From the NCBI GenBank assembly GCA_022784065.1, contig JALFUO010000008.1:1-62063 (forward strand): a DNA stretch of 62,063 bases, given 5' to 3'. The notes below the pieces were generated by a model, which ran no database searches, was not told where the DNA came from, and was given only the letters and a program-made list of their open reading frames with translations. Shown here piece by piece: positions 7,990 through 15,511 of this stretch. A program made the translations under genes and the position numbers. Origin of the DNA: Bacteroidales bacterium. GTDB lineage: Bacteria > Bacteroidota > Bacteroidia > Bacteroidales > Bacteroidaceae. Every line of letters begins with the position of its first letter. The stretch's first letter is position 1.

Positions 7990-8958
7990 TTAGTTCTGAA
8001 ATAAATATTGTGTAAATAGTATTGGAGGATTACCAAGTAACTTTATATCGAATTTCAATGATTTTTCCAATTTGGAACTCGCATTATGTATTCTGAACGA
8101 AATTTCCCAACCGCCATCTAATATCATACATAGAGTATTGTCAGAATCGGGTTTGAATTCAAATTCAACAATTCGTGTAGGAAGGAAAAGTTTGGGCGTT
8201 TTGTACTTCGTCGCTTTGCCATTGACGTTTTTGTTTAGTTCTCCATTCAGATTAAACGCCTTGACGATTACCATATTGTGGGTGTCGTCTTTGATTATTT
8301 TATAAAACGGATATTTCCCAATCAAGTATTTGATTAGTTTCTGAGGAATCTCGGCATTCTCTTTATCAATCCTCAGCAACTCTTTACGGAATGCTTTAAG
8401 TAAAGGTTTGTAGACTTTTTCGATTTTATCGTCACCTATATCATTCCAAGTCTTAGATGATTGCATCGCAACACCTAAATAATCAAAAACCTCTTTAATT
8501 TCAGCCCAATATGTTGCGGAACAAGGAATATCAACCCAGGATTTTCCAAAATCCAGAATAGAAGACAGACGAGAGTGCTTTACTGCATCGTTATTGTTTT
8601 TAGCAGAAAAACCGATTTCCCAAACGGGCGAAGTCCGCTTAAAGACGACATCTCTAACATCGCCGCTTTCACCATCGATATCGTTTATCATTAAAACGCG
8701 CAGAACGTCTTTTTCGTTTCTTTGCGCCGTTAGGCCCGGTTCAAGCTTAATCATTGTTTCAATGGTTTTGCTTGCTGCCTCACGAAATCTTATTTGTTCT
8801 TCGGCGGACTGTTCCTCATAAAAGGATTTATTTGTATGGAATGCATCGTTTTCTTCCATGCACACTGCCAATCCTAATTGTGATAGATGTTCATAGTAGG
8901 ATAAAGCAATGGCATATTCAAAGGCTTTACCATTTTTTACTTGTTGAGCTTCAGGCAT
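7990..8958 (-). CDS. Type II restriction endonuclease, HaeIII family
   Basis: This 322-residue protein carries the signature of the HaeIII endonuclease family: GDVRDV (99-104), [10 protein letters not shown] (113-122), KHSRLS (127-132) and DFGKSW (136-141). Asp100, Glu114 and Lys120 could form the metal-binding core of a PD-(D/E)xK fold, but that assignment is inference. It should cut GGCC. It lies directly upstream of its methylase, one base apart, so the two are co-transcribed with the nuclease first. Only 31 bases separate it from ttcA upstream, leaving little room for a separate promoter. No controller gene is present. The AT-rich composition marks it as acquired. Confidence 0.88.
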   Translation of the reverse strand: MPEAQQVKNGKAFEYAIALSYYEHLSQLGLAVCMEENDAFHTNKSFYEEQSAEEQIRFREAASKTIETMIKLEPGLTAQRNEKDVLRVLMINDIDGESGDVRDVVFKRTSPVWEIGFSAKNNNDAVKHSRLSSILDFGKSWVDIPCSATYWAEIKEVFDYLGVAMQSSKTWNDIGDDKIEKVYKPLLKAFRKELLRIDKENAEIPQKLIKYLIGKYPFYKIIKDDTHNMVIVKAFNLNGELNKNVNGKATKYKTPKLFLPTRIVEFEFKPDSDNTLCMILDGGWEISFRIHNASSKLEKSLKFDIKLLGNPPILFTQYLFQN

Positions 8959-8989
8959 ATTAGAATCTTGTTTTATATAAGAACCCCCT

Positions 8990-9718
8990 TTACACCTTTC
9001 CCGCCTTATTGAGCGCGTGCCAGAGGCTTTGGCGAAATTCGGGGTTGAATGTTTGCATTTGCTGCATGATGCCTTGCATCTCGTGGCGCTTGCCGATTTT
9101 GTCGTAAGGGCAGGCTTTCACGGTGGCGACTACTTCGGTGAAATCGGCCCAAAGGCGCAAATCGGCCTCGTCTACCGCGCAGAGCGGACGAATGAGCGTG
9201 ATGGGGAATTTGTCCATCGCGAGGCTCGCTGGCATGGTCGCGAACGTGCCGTTGAAGGTGAGGTTCATCATCGCCGTTTGCAGCAGATCGTCGCGGTGGT
9301 GTCCCAGGGCTATTTTGTTGTAGCCGTTGGCTTGCGCGTAATTGAATAATGCCTTGCGGCGCGTCCATGAGCAGAGGAAGCAGGCGGAGCGCCCTTGTTT
9401 TTCGTCGGGCTTGAAGGCTGCATCGAGGAGTTCGAAGCCCGTGCCGCGCTGCTCGGCATATTCTTTGAGTTGCAGCAGGTCGGTGCGGTAGTCCACGTTT
9501 GCCATGCGCACGTGCACGGCTTTCAGGTCGAACGCTCCGTTGTTGCTGCGCCGCATCACGGATAGGAAATGCAGCAGTGCCATAGAGTCTTTCCCGCCCG
9601 ATAGCGCCACGAGGATACGGTCGCCCGGCTCGATGAGCCGATAGGCGGCAACCGCCTCGCGCACCCGATGCAAGATGCGCCGTTCGAGAGACTTTGCACT
9701 CTTTTCTGCTGATTTCAT
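8990..9718 (-). CDS. ttcA: TtcA-family tRNA 2-thiocytidine synthetase
   Basis: TtcA-type enzymes adenylate and then thiolate C32 of certain tRNAs. I place the start at MKSAEKSAKS, giving 242 residues. A longer frame to 9934 adds 72 residues of implausible Arg/His-rich sequence that overlaps the DUF486 gene. The PP-loop ALSGGKDS (38-45) binds ATP, and CFLC (C113, C116) supplies the Cys-x-x-Cys pair that holds the iron-sulfur cluster. GHHRDD (139-144) is the third conserved block. It lies 11 bases after the DUF486 gene, which follows nfn, so the three probably form one operon. The closest alternative is TilS, but TilS lacks the CxxC. Confidence 0.85.
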   Translation of the reverse strand: MKSAEKSAKSLERRILHRVREAVAAYRLIEPGDRILVALSGGKDSMALLHFLSVMRRSNNGAFDLKAVHVRMANVDYRTDLLQLKEYAEQRGTGFELLDAAFKPDEKQGRSACFLCSWTRRKALFNYAQANGYNKIALGHHRDDLLQTAMMNLTFNGTFATMPASLAMDKFPITLIRPLCAVDEADLRLWADFTEVVATVKACPYDKIGKRHEMQGIMQQMQTFNPEFRQSLWHALNKAGKV

Positions 9719-9729
9719 CACTGTTTGCG

Positions 9730-10095
9730 CTATCTGAACACGAAGTAAACGGCAGCTACGAGGCAGATAAATGCCGCCACGTGGTTCCAGTGAAACTGCT
9801 CGCCTTTGAAGAAGAGGGTTACAATCACCGTGAACACGATGAGCGACACCACTTCCTGTATGACTTTCAACTGTATCAGACTGAAAGGCCCTCCGTTGTC
9901 GATAATGCCGATGCGGTTTGCCGGCACTTGGCACATATACTCAAAGAACGCGATGCCCCATGAAAAGAGGATAACCAATATTAAAGGCCAGTGCGTGCTT
10001 ACGCCCGTCTGCTGCAGGCGCAGATGACCGTACCACGCAAAGGTCATGAATATATTGGAGCAAACCAATAGCAATATTGCATAAAGTCCTTGCAT
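9730..10095 (-). CDS. DUF486 (DMT-like) small membrane protein
   Basis: This 121-residue protein has four hydrophobic helices. It contains the family features AWYGHLR near residue 20 and FFEYMCQVPANRIG near residue 50. These match the DUF486 family, related to small drug/metabolite transporters, but no substrate is established. It sits in the cell membrane. The gene is packed between nfn (14 bases) and ttcA (11 bases), pointing to co-transcription, though no functional tie to either is evident. Confidence 0.85.
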   Translation of the reverse strand: MQGLYAILLLVCSNIFMTFAWYGHLRLQQTGVSTHWPLILVILFSWGIAFFEYMCQVPANRIGIIDNGGPFSLIQLKVIQEVVSLIVFTVIVTLFFKGEQFHWNHVAAFICLVAAVYFVFR

Positions 10096-10109
10096 ATCAG
10101 TTTATAACG

Positions 10110-12392
10110 CTATTTGCAGTTTTGCAGATATTCGTCCATTGAAGCCGCCGCTTGCTTGCCGTCGCCCATGGCGAGGATAACGGTAGCACCGCCGCGCACG
10201 ATGTCGCCGCCGGCGAAGAGGGTAGGGATGGACGATTGCATCTTTTCGCTCACGGCGATCGTGCCTTTGCGTCCCAGTTCCAAGCCTTCCACGGAACTCG
10301 GCACTATGGGATTGGGCGATACGCCGATGCTCACGATGACGAGGTCGGCTGCCACGCGCACCACTCCGCCTTCTATGGGCACGGGGCGGCGGCGGCCGGA
10401 AGCGTCGGGCTCGCCCAGTTCCATCTGTTGCAGCACAATCTCCTTGACGCGCCCTTGCTCGTCGGCAATATATTCTATGGGGTTGTGGAGGGTCAGGAAT
10501 TCCACGCCTTCTTCCTTGGCATGGTGCACTTCCTCCACGCGCGCCGGCATTTCTTCCTCCGAGCGGCGGTAAACGATAAAGGCTTTCTCAGCACCGAGGC
10601 GCATGGCTGTGCGCACGGAGTCCATCGCCGTGTTGCCGCCTCCGATAACCGCCACGTTTTTGCCTATCGGCACGGGCGTGTCGCTGTCGGGATTGGACGC
10701 GTCCATAAGGTTCACGCGCGTCAGGTACTCGTTGCTGGAAAGGATATTGATGGCATTTTCGCCGGGGATGCCCATAAAGTTGGGCAGACCGGCGCCGGAG
10801 GCCACGAAGATGCCGGCAAAACCCTGTTCTTCCAGTTCCTGAATGCTTATGGTTTTGCCCACGATGCAGTCTTTCACAAAAGTGACGCCGCTCTTTTCGA
10901 GCAGATTGATTTCGGCATCGACAATCTTGTTGGGCAAGCGGAACTCGGGGATGCCATATTTAAGCACGCCGCCGATTTCGTGCAGTGCCTCGAAGACGGT
11001 CACGTCGTAGCCGCGCTTGGTCATTTCGCCGGCAAAAGAGAGGCCGGCGGGCCCCGAACCCACCACGGCCACTTTCACGCCGCGCCGCAGGGTGGGGCGG
11101 AGGGGTTCTATCACGCAGTGCTCACGCTCGTAGTCGGCGGCAAAGCGTTCGAGATATCCGATAGCCACTGCCTTTCCGCCGGTTTTAAGATGTATGCAGC
11201 GCGATTCGCATTGCTTTTCCTGCGGACACACGCGCCCGCAAACGGCAGGCAGCGTGCTGGTTTCTTTGATGGCGTGCGCGGCTTTTACAAATTCTCCCTT
11301 TTCGATGTGCTTGATGAAGCGGGGAATGTCGATACCCACGGGGCAGCCTTGCACGCAACCGGGGTTATTGCAGTCGAGGCAGCGGCGGGCTTCCATTTGC
11401 GCCGTTTCCACCGAGAGTCCCTGGTTCACTTCCTCACGCAACTGGCGGGCACGGTAGGCGGGGTCGAGCTCCGGCATCGTGCAGCGCGGCTGCGCCATGC
11501 GTTCCTTGGGCTTCACGGCAAGGCGGAGCTGTTTGCGCCACTCGGCATCGCGCGATGCGTCTTCGTGGGCGTGGCTCTCGTTCCAATGTTCCAATTCTTC
11601 GCGTTCCTCCGTGCGGAAAGCCGCGAGGCGCTTGAGCATCTCGTCGAAATCTACCTGATGCCCGTCGAACTCTGGTCCGTCAACGCACACAAACTTTGTT
11701 TGACCGCCCACGGTGACACGGCAGGCGCCGCACATTCCCGTGCCGTCCACCATAATGGTGTTGAGCGAAACGTCCGTTGAAATCTGGTATTTTTGCGTCA
11801 GCAGGCATACGAATTTCATCATAATGGCAGGGCCGATGGCGAAGCATTTGTCCACCTTTTCGCGGTTAATCACCCGCTCTATGGCCTCCGTGACCAGTCC
11901 TTTGTCACCGTAACTGCCATCGTCGGTCATAATGATTACTTCATCGCTCGAACTGCGCATCTCTTTCTCCAAGATAATCAGTTCCTTAGTTCTTGCAGCC
12001 AAAACCGTCACAACGCGGTTTCCCGCCGCTTTCAATGCTTGTACGATGGGCAACATCGGAGCAACGCCCACGCCGCCGCCGGCGCAAACTACTGTTCCGA
12101 AATTATCGATGTGCGTAGCCCGTCCGAGGGGACCCACAACGTCGGTAATGTAATCGCCGGGTTCGAGGGCGCAGAGTTTTTGTGAGGAAAGACCTACGTT
12201 TTGCACCACAAGCGAGATGGTGCCTTGCTCTTTGTCGGCAGCGGCAATGGTGAGCGGCATGCGTTCGCCGGTTTCGCCAACGCGCACAATGACAAAATGC
12301 CCGGCGCGTCGCGAACGGGCAATCAGGGGTGCTTCAACTTCAAAACGGAACACTTTTTCCGAAAACTGTTCCTTGCTGATAATCTTGTTCAT
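10110..12392 (-). CDS. NfnA-NfnB fusion: NADH-dependent ferredoxin:NADP oxidoreductase type
   Basis: Nfn couples NADH, NADPH and ferredoxin by electron bifurcation. Here both subunits are one 760-residue chain. Residues 1-260 form the NfnA-like FAD/NAD reductase: flavin motif MPLTIA (45-50), nucleotide loop GGGVGVAP (105-112), and a [2Fe-2S] site at Cys221, Cys224 and Cys236. Residues 260-760 are NfnB, a relative of the glutamate synthase small subunit. It has eight cysteines for two [4Fe-4S] clusters (338, 341, 346, 350 and 385, 389, 395, 399), the FAD loop GSGPAG (445-450) and a second loop GGGNTAMD for NADPH. Databases often name such fusions after dihydroorotate dehydrogenase B and glutamate synthase, but no partner for either is present here. 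It heads the operon nfn-DUF486-ttcA. Confidence 0.85.
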   Translation of the reverse strand: MNKIISKEQFSEKVFRFEVEAPLIARSRRAGHFVIVRVGETGERMPLTIAAADKEQGTISLVVQNVGLSSQKLCALEPGDYITDVVGPLGRATHIDNFGTVVCAGGGVGVAPMLPIVQALKAAGNRVVTVLAARTKELIILEKEMRSSSDEVIIMTDDGSYGDKGLVTEAIERVINREKVDKCFAIGPAIMMKFVCLLTQKYQISTDVSLNTIMVDGTGMCGACRVTVGGQTKFVCVDGPEFDGHQVDFDEMLKRLAAFRTEEREELEHWNESHAHEDASRDAEWRKQLRLAVKPKERMAQPRCTMPELDPAYRARQLREEVNQGLSVETAQMEARRCLDCNNPGCVQGCPVGIDIPRFIKHIEKGEFVKAAHAIKETSTLPAVCGRVCPQEKQCESRCIHLKTGGKAVAIGYLERFAADYEREHCVIEPLRPTLRRGVKVAVVGSGPAGLSFAGEMTKRGYDVTVFEALHEIGGVLKYGIPEFRLPNKIVDAEINLLEKSGVTFVKDCIVGKTISIQELEEQGFAGIFVASGAGLPNFMGIPGENAINILSSNEYLTRVNLMDASNPDSDTPVPIGKNVAVIGGGNTAMDSVRTAMRLGAEKAFIVYRRSEEEMPARVEEVHHAKEEGVEFLTLHNPIEYIADEQGRVKEIVLQQMELGEPDASGRRRPVPIEGGVVRVAADLVIVSIGVSPNPIVPSSVEGLELGRKGTIAVSEKMQSSIPTLFAGGDIVRGGATVILAMGDGKQAAASMDEYLQNCK

Positions 12393-12605
12393 ATTATAAT
12401 ATGTGTGCTTTATCTTCGTATTTGCGGTTTTTCATACTGCAAAGGAAATAAAAAGTTAGTCAATAAAGTAATTTTCTCGTGGTTTTCTCTTAAATCTCCC
12501 TTATTTCAAATTTCTATTAAACATAATTGCAATTCTAATTAAATGCGCAGATAGTTGGAATTGCAAACGATTTAGGGAAAATTTTATGATGGAAGAATTA
12601 TTACA

Positions 12606-13025
12606 TGTCCTGTGGCGTAGTGCCTTCCAGGCACATCGTCCTCGCTACGTCAATCCGAGCACTTCGTGCCCGGTTATCGTCGCTGCGCTCCGTAGTGCCT
12701 TCCAGGCACCATCACGAAAAAAGAATTCGGACGACCGTTTCGCACTGCGCTAAGCATTTACTCCAATCGCAAACAAACGTCATCGCTTTTCCACGCTTTG
12801 CTCAGAGCGTGATTTATACTAAGTGTCTGGAAGGCACTACAGAGCGAAGCGATGGTAACCGGGCACGCAGTGTCCGGAACAACGAGGACGGTACGATGTG
12901 CCTGGAAGGCACTACGCCAAAGGACAGGTTTCAAGGAACGCACAGCGATATATAAATTCTGCTCCCGTTTCCCCAATCGCAAACAAACGTTATCGGTTTT
13001 CCACTCTCTGCGCGGAGCGTGATTT
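12606..13025. repeat. Duplicated 210-bp intergenic unit with one internally inverted segment
   Basis: Segment A (12606-12709) recurs in inverted orientation at 12823-12926. Both contain TGCCTTCCAGGCA near each end, and the inner sequence is about 80 percent matched. Segment B (12764-12816, starting CAATCGCAAACAAACGT) recurs in the same orientation at 12974-13025. The order is therefore A, B, inverted A, B. Frames through this stretch give short peptides with a repeated CLEGTT motif and have no coding character, so I treat it as non-coding. The same core is found as a 42-bp palindrome at 38171-38212. Confidence 0.8.
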
Positions 13026-13149
13026 CCCCGTTTGCAATTTTTACGTTTCTGCTTTCTCGGAAATTTTGAAAGTTTAGGAAAATATAACACCGACGGACTT
13101 GCGAAAAATTTTGAGGCGGAAAAGAAAAACGATTTTGTAAGCGCGCATC

Positions 13150-13255
13150 AACTATCTTATAAGAGCGCGAAAACTATCCTATAAGATAATTCTTACGATC
13201 ACGGAGATAATTTTTACGAGGTTGCTTAAAATTTTCACGACCTTGCTGATAGTCG
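13150..13255. repeat. Degenerate array with a period of about 21 bp
   Basis: Five successive blocks begin at 13150, 13171, 13193, 13214 and 13235. The first two share ACTATC and TATAAGA, and the last three share TTACGA or TCACGA. One block is 22 bases long and the rest are 21. It is AT-rich and non-coding. The spacing matches the sharper arrays at 37840-38066. Confidence 0.45.
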
Positions 13256-13267
13256 CGGGCACTAAAA

Positions 13268-13303
13268 AAGCAGGAAGTGCGCCGCACCGCGCTCTTCCTG
13301 CTT
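13268..13303 (-). terminator. Terminator downstream of the symporter gene
   Basis: AAGCAGGAAG (13268-13277) pairs with CTTCCTGCTT (13294-13303), with extra GCGC pairing inside. On the minus strand a TTTTTT run follows. Apart from this hairpin and the listed repeats, I see nothing in the 1,041 bases between the nfn start and the symporter stop. Confidence 0.75.
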
Positions 13304-13409
13304 GCAAGGCAAATTTAATCATTTAATCCCGTTGCGGCAAATCTGAAAAAGTGTGTAGGAAGCAAAAACAATTAAAACCGCTTGTCCTGTGTGGGTCTGC
13401 GGTTCGCCA

Positions 13410-13437
13410 GTAGGGGCGTTTTGCAAAACGCCCCTAC
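13410..13437. repeat. 28-bp perfect palindrome, relic of the 93-bp element
   Basis: The core GGGGCGTTTTGCAAAACG is flanked symmetrically by TA/AC, so the whole 28 bases read the same on both strands. Its left flank (CTTGTCCTGTGTGGG at 13381) matches the flank of the full element at 48085. It looks like a copy that has collapsed to one terminal palindrome. It overlaps the stop codon of the symporter gene (13434-13436). Confidence 0.85.
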
Positions 13438-14927
13438 TTCCTCAACGCCAATAACCCGCCAAACGTAATCAATCCGTTGAGCAAGAGCAATTCATAACCG
13501 AATTTATAGCCAAACCATTGCGGCGAGTTCAGGTCTAAAACGAGGCAGATGAGTGGCGCGGCAATGCAAACGGCAGGAATATAGCGGTCGCGCACCGCCG
13601 TGTGCTTTACAAACAGGCTGTATGAAAAGAGACCGAGCAGCGGACCGTAAGTATATGAGGCGATTACGTAGATTGCATTAATCAGGCTGGTTGCATCACC
13701 CACAATCCTGAATGCCAGCAACATGAGCACCACGGCGGCAACTACGCAGATATGCACGCGGCGGCGGATTTTTACTTGTTCGGCGGCGGAGAGTCCGTGG
13801 CGGTTTTCCAGCCGCAGCAGGTCGATGCAAATAGTCGTAGTGAGCGCGGTAAGTGCCGAGTCGGCACTCGAAAAGGCTGCGGCGGAAAGTCCGATGGCAA
13901 AGGCGATGCAAACGCCCCACCCCAACGCGCCGCTCGCCACCACGGCGGTCAGCAGTTCGTCGCCGCTCTGCGGCAAGGCAATGCCCGTGCGGGCACAAAA
14001 CGTATAGAGCAGCACCCCCAGGAAGAGGAAGAGAAAATTCACGGGCAGGAAGGCCGTACCATAGAGACACATCTCTTTTTGCGCCGAGCGCAAGTCTTTG
14101 CAGGTCAGGTTCTTTTGCATCATGTCTTGGTCGAGTCCCGTCATCACCACCACGATGAACATGCCGCTTATGAACTGCCGCCAAAAGTTTGTAGTATGGC
14201 TCCAGTCCCAGTCGAACACGCGCGTCATCTCGCTTCCGCGCCATAATTCCGCCACCGTGCCCCACCCCATTTGCGGAGCGCCGATTACTGCGAGCGCAAT
14301 TGCGATTGCTGCGCCCAGCATGCAGACTGTTTGCAACATGTCGGTACGTACCAGCACCTTGATACCGCCGCGCCGCGTGTAGCCCCACATCAAGCCTAAA
14401 AGGGCAAGGGCGGTGAGGCAAAGAGTCAGCGTGTTGCCAAATGCAAAGCCCGATGCGCGGAGCAGCGGGCGCGTTATGAAGATGTCGAGCACGAGGCAAA
14501 CGGGAAAGAGCCGCGCCGCAGCGCCGGTGAGTTTGCTGAGCACGAAAAATGCCGCGCCCGTGCGGTGGGAATGCTTGCCGAGGCGGTCGGCCAAGACGGT
14601 GTAAATGCTCGTCAGACGCAATTTATAATAGACGGGCAGCAGCACGTACGCCACGAGCAGGTAGCCAGGAATAAAACCCAGGCACATTTGCAGATAGGTC
14701 ATGCCCGTAGCCGCCGCCCAGCCGGGCACTGACATGAAGGTAACGCCCGAAATGCTCGCCCCCACCATGCCCACGGCCACCATCCACCACGGCGAACTGT
14801 GTCCGGCGCGAAAAAAATCGTCGTTGCCGCCGCCCGCGCTCTTGCGGCTCACGCGGCGCGAGATGTAAATAAGGAGTAGAAAATAGGCAACGAGGGTTGC
14901 CGGCATCACAATTTCTGCTGATTTCAT
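13434..14927 (-). CDS. Sodium:solute symporter (SSS family)
   Basis: This protein of 497 residues has about thirteen hydrophobic helices and belongs to the SSS transporters, which use the sodium gradient to import solutes. Family features include the early loop DFFRAGHSSPWWMVAVG, the GASISGVTF segment, and FAIGLSAAAFSSADSALTA in the region of the sodium site. The substrate cannot be read from sequence. I prefer the start MKSAEIVMPA at 14927; a frame to 14990 adds 21 residues of poor character. The last codons and the TAG lie inside a repeat palindrome. Its upstream region is occupied by the palindromic element at 15001-15180. Confidence 0.85.
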   Translation of the reverse strand: MKSAEIVMPATLVAYFLLLIYISRRVSRKSAGGGNDDFFRAGHSSPWWMVAVGMVGASISGVTFMSVPGWAAATGMTYLQMCLGFIPGYLLVAYVLLPVYYKLRLTSIYTVLADRLGKHSHRTGAAFFVLSKLTGAAARLFPVCLVLDIFITRPLLRASGFAFGNTLTLCLTALALLGLMWGYTRRGGIKVLVRTDMLQTVCMLGAAIAIALAVIGAPQMGWGTVAELWRGSEMTRVFDWDWSHTTNFWRQFISGMFIVVVMTGLDQDMMQKNLTCKDLRSAQKEMCLYGTAFLPVNFLFLFLGVLLYTFCARTGIALPQSGDELLTAVVASGALGWGVCIAFAIGLSAAAFSSADSALTALTTTICIDLLRLENRHGLSAAEQVKIRRRVHICVVAAVVLMLLAFRIVGDATSLINAIYVIASYTYGPLLGLFSYSLFVKHTAVRDRYIPAVCIAAPLICLVLDLNSPQWFGYKFGYELLLLNGLITFGGLLALRK

Positions 14928-15000
14928 CGGAAAACCAAAGAGGTGTGCGTTGGTTGGATTAAGATACAACCACGTAATATTTTTAATCAATTATATTTTT

Positions 15001-15180
15001 GCCCACGAATTTCACGAATTTACACGAAACCTTTTCTATGAAATTAATGGCGACCTTTTCGGTCGCACGAATTTTCACGAATTCATTCATATTATTAGTG
15101 TGATTAGTGCGACCGAACAGGTCGCCATTTAATACGCAGGACAAAGAAATTCGTGTAAATTCGTGCAATTCGTGGTCAAC
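15001..15180. repeat. 180-bp nested palindromic element
   Basis: Outer arms CCCACGAATTTCACGAATTT... (15002-15028) and the complementary TTCGTGTAAATTCGTG... (15150-15175) enclose inner arms of 23 bases (15046-15068 and 15107-15129). The inner arms pair with one mismatch, around GGTCGCAC/GTGCGACC. It has the shape of a non-autonomous mobile element. I see no ORF in it. It lies between the divergent symporter and clpC genes. Confidence 0.75.
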
Positions 15181-15358
15181 AAAAATTTGCGGTAAATTCA
15201 AGCAATAAGGCTTTGTGGTAAAATTTTGCCGCAAAGTTAAGAAGTTTCGCGCTTTCTGCGCCGCGCCGCAACCGCTTTCCGCGCGCAAAATCTGCATTTT
15301 CTTATAAGAAAAGCTCTACTTTTCGCCGCAGACACGCTTTTCTTTCCGTGCAAATGCG

Positions 15359-15366
15359 TAACTTTG
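15359..15366 (+). promoter_or_regulatory. -7 promoter element for the clpC unit
   Basis: TAACTTTG followed by C is an exact TAnnTTTG match. It implies a leader of roughly 140 bases before the clpC ATG at 15512. That leader contains a small hairpin, GCCCCT/AGGGGC (15409-15425). A good AAGGAG ribosome site sits at 15495-15500, which is unusual for this phylum. I see nothing else between 15181 and 15511. Confidence 0.5.
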
Positions 15367-15511
15367 CACAATATTATATATAAAACGCGTATACAATGCT
15401 GTTTATGTGCCCCTCTTTTAGGGGCGATGTACACGCGCCCCCCGCTGCTGCGGATTATTACTAGTAGAATATTAGGTATTAGTCACAAAAATTTAAGGAG
15501 AACTATTTGAA

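Noticed and set aside
9719-9934. N-terminal extension of ttcA
   Set aside because: The extra 72 residues are Arg/His-rich without motifs and overlap the DUF486 gene. MKSAEKSAKS is a better start.
12605-12955. 116-codon plus-strand frame with repeated CLEGTT
   Set aside because: It translates across an inverted-repeat pair and its peptide only mirrors the repeat. No coding character.
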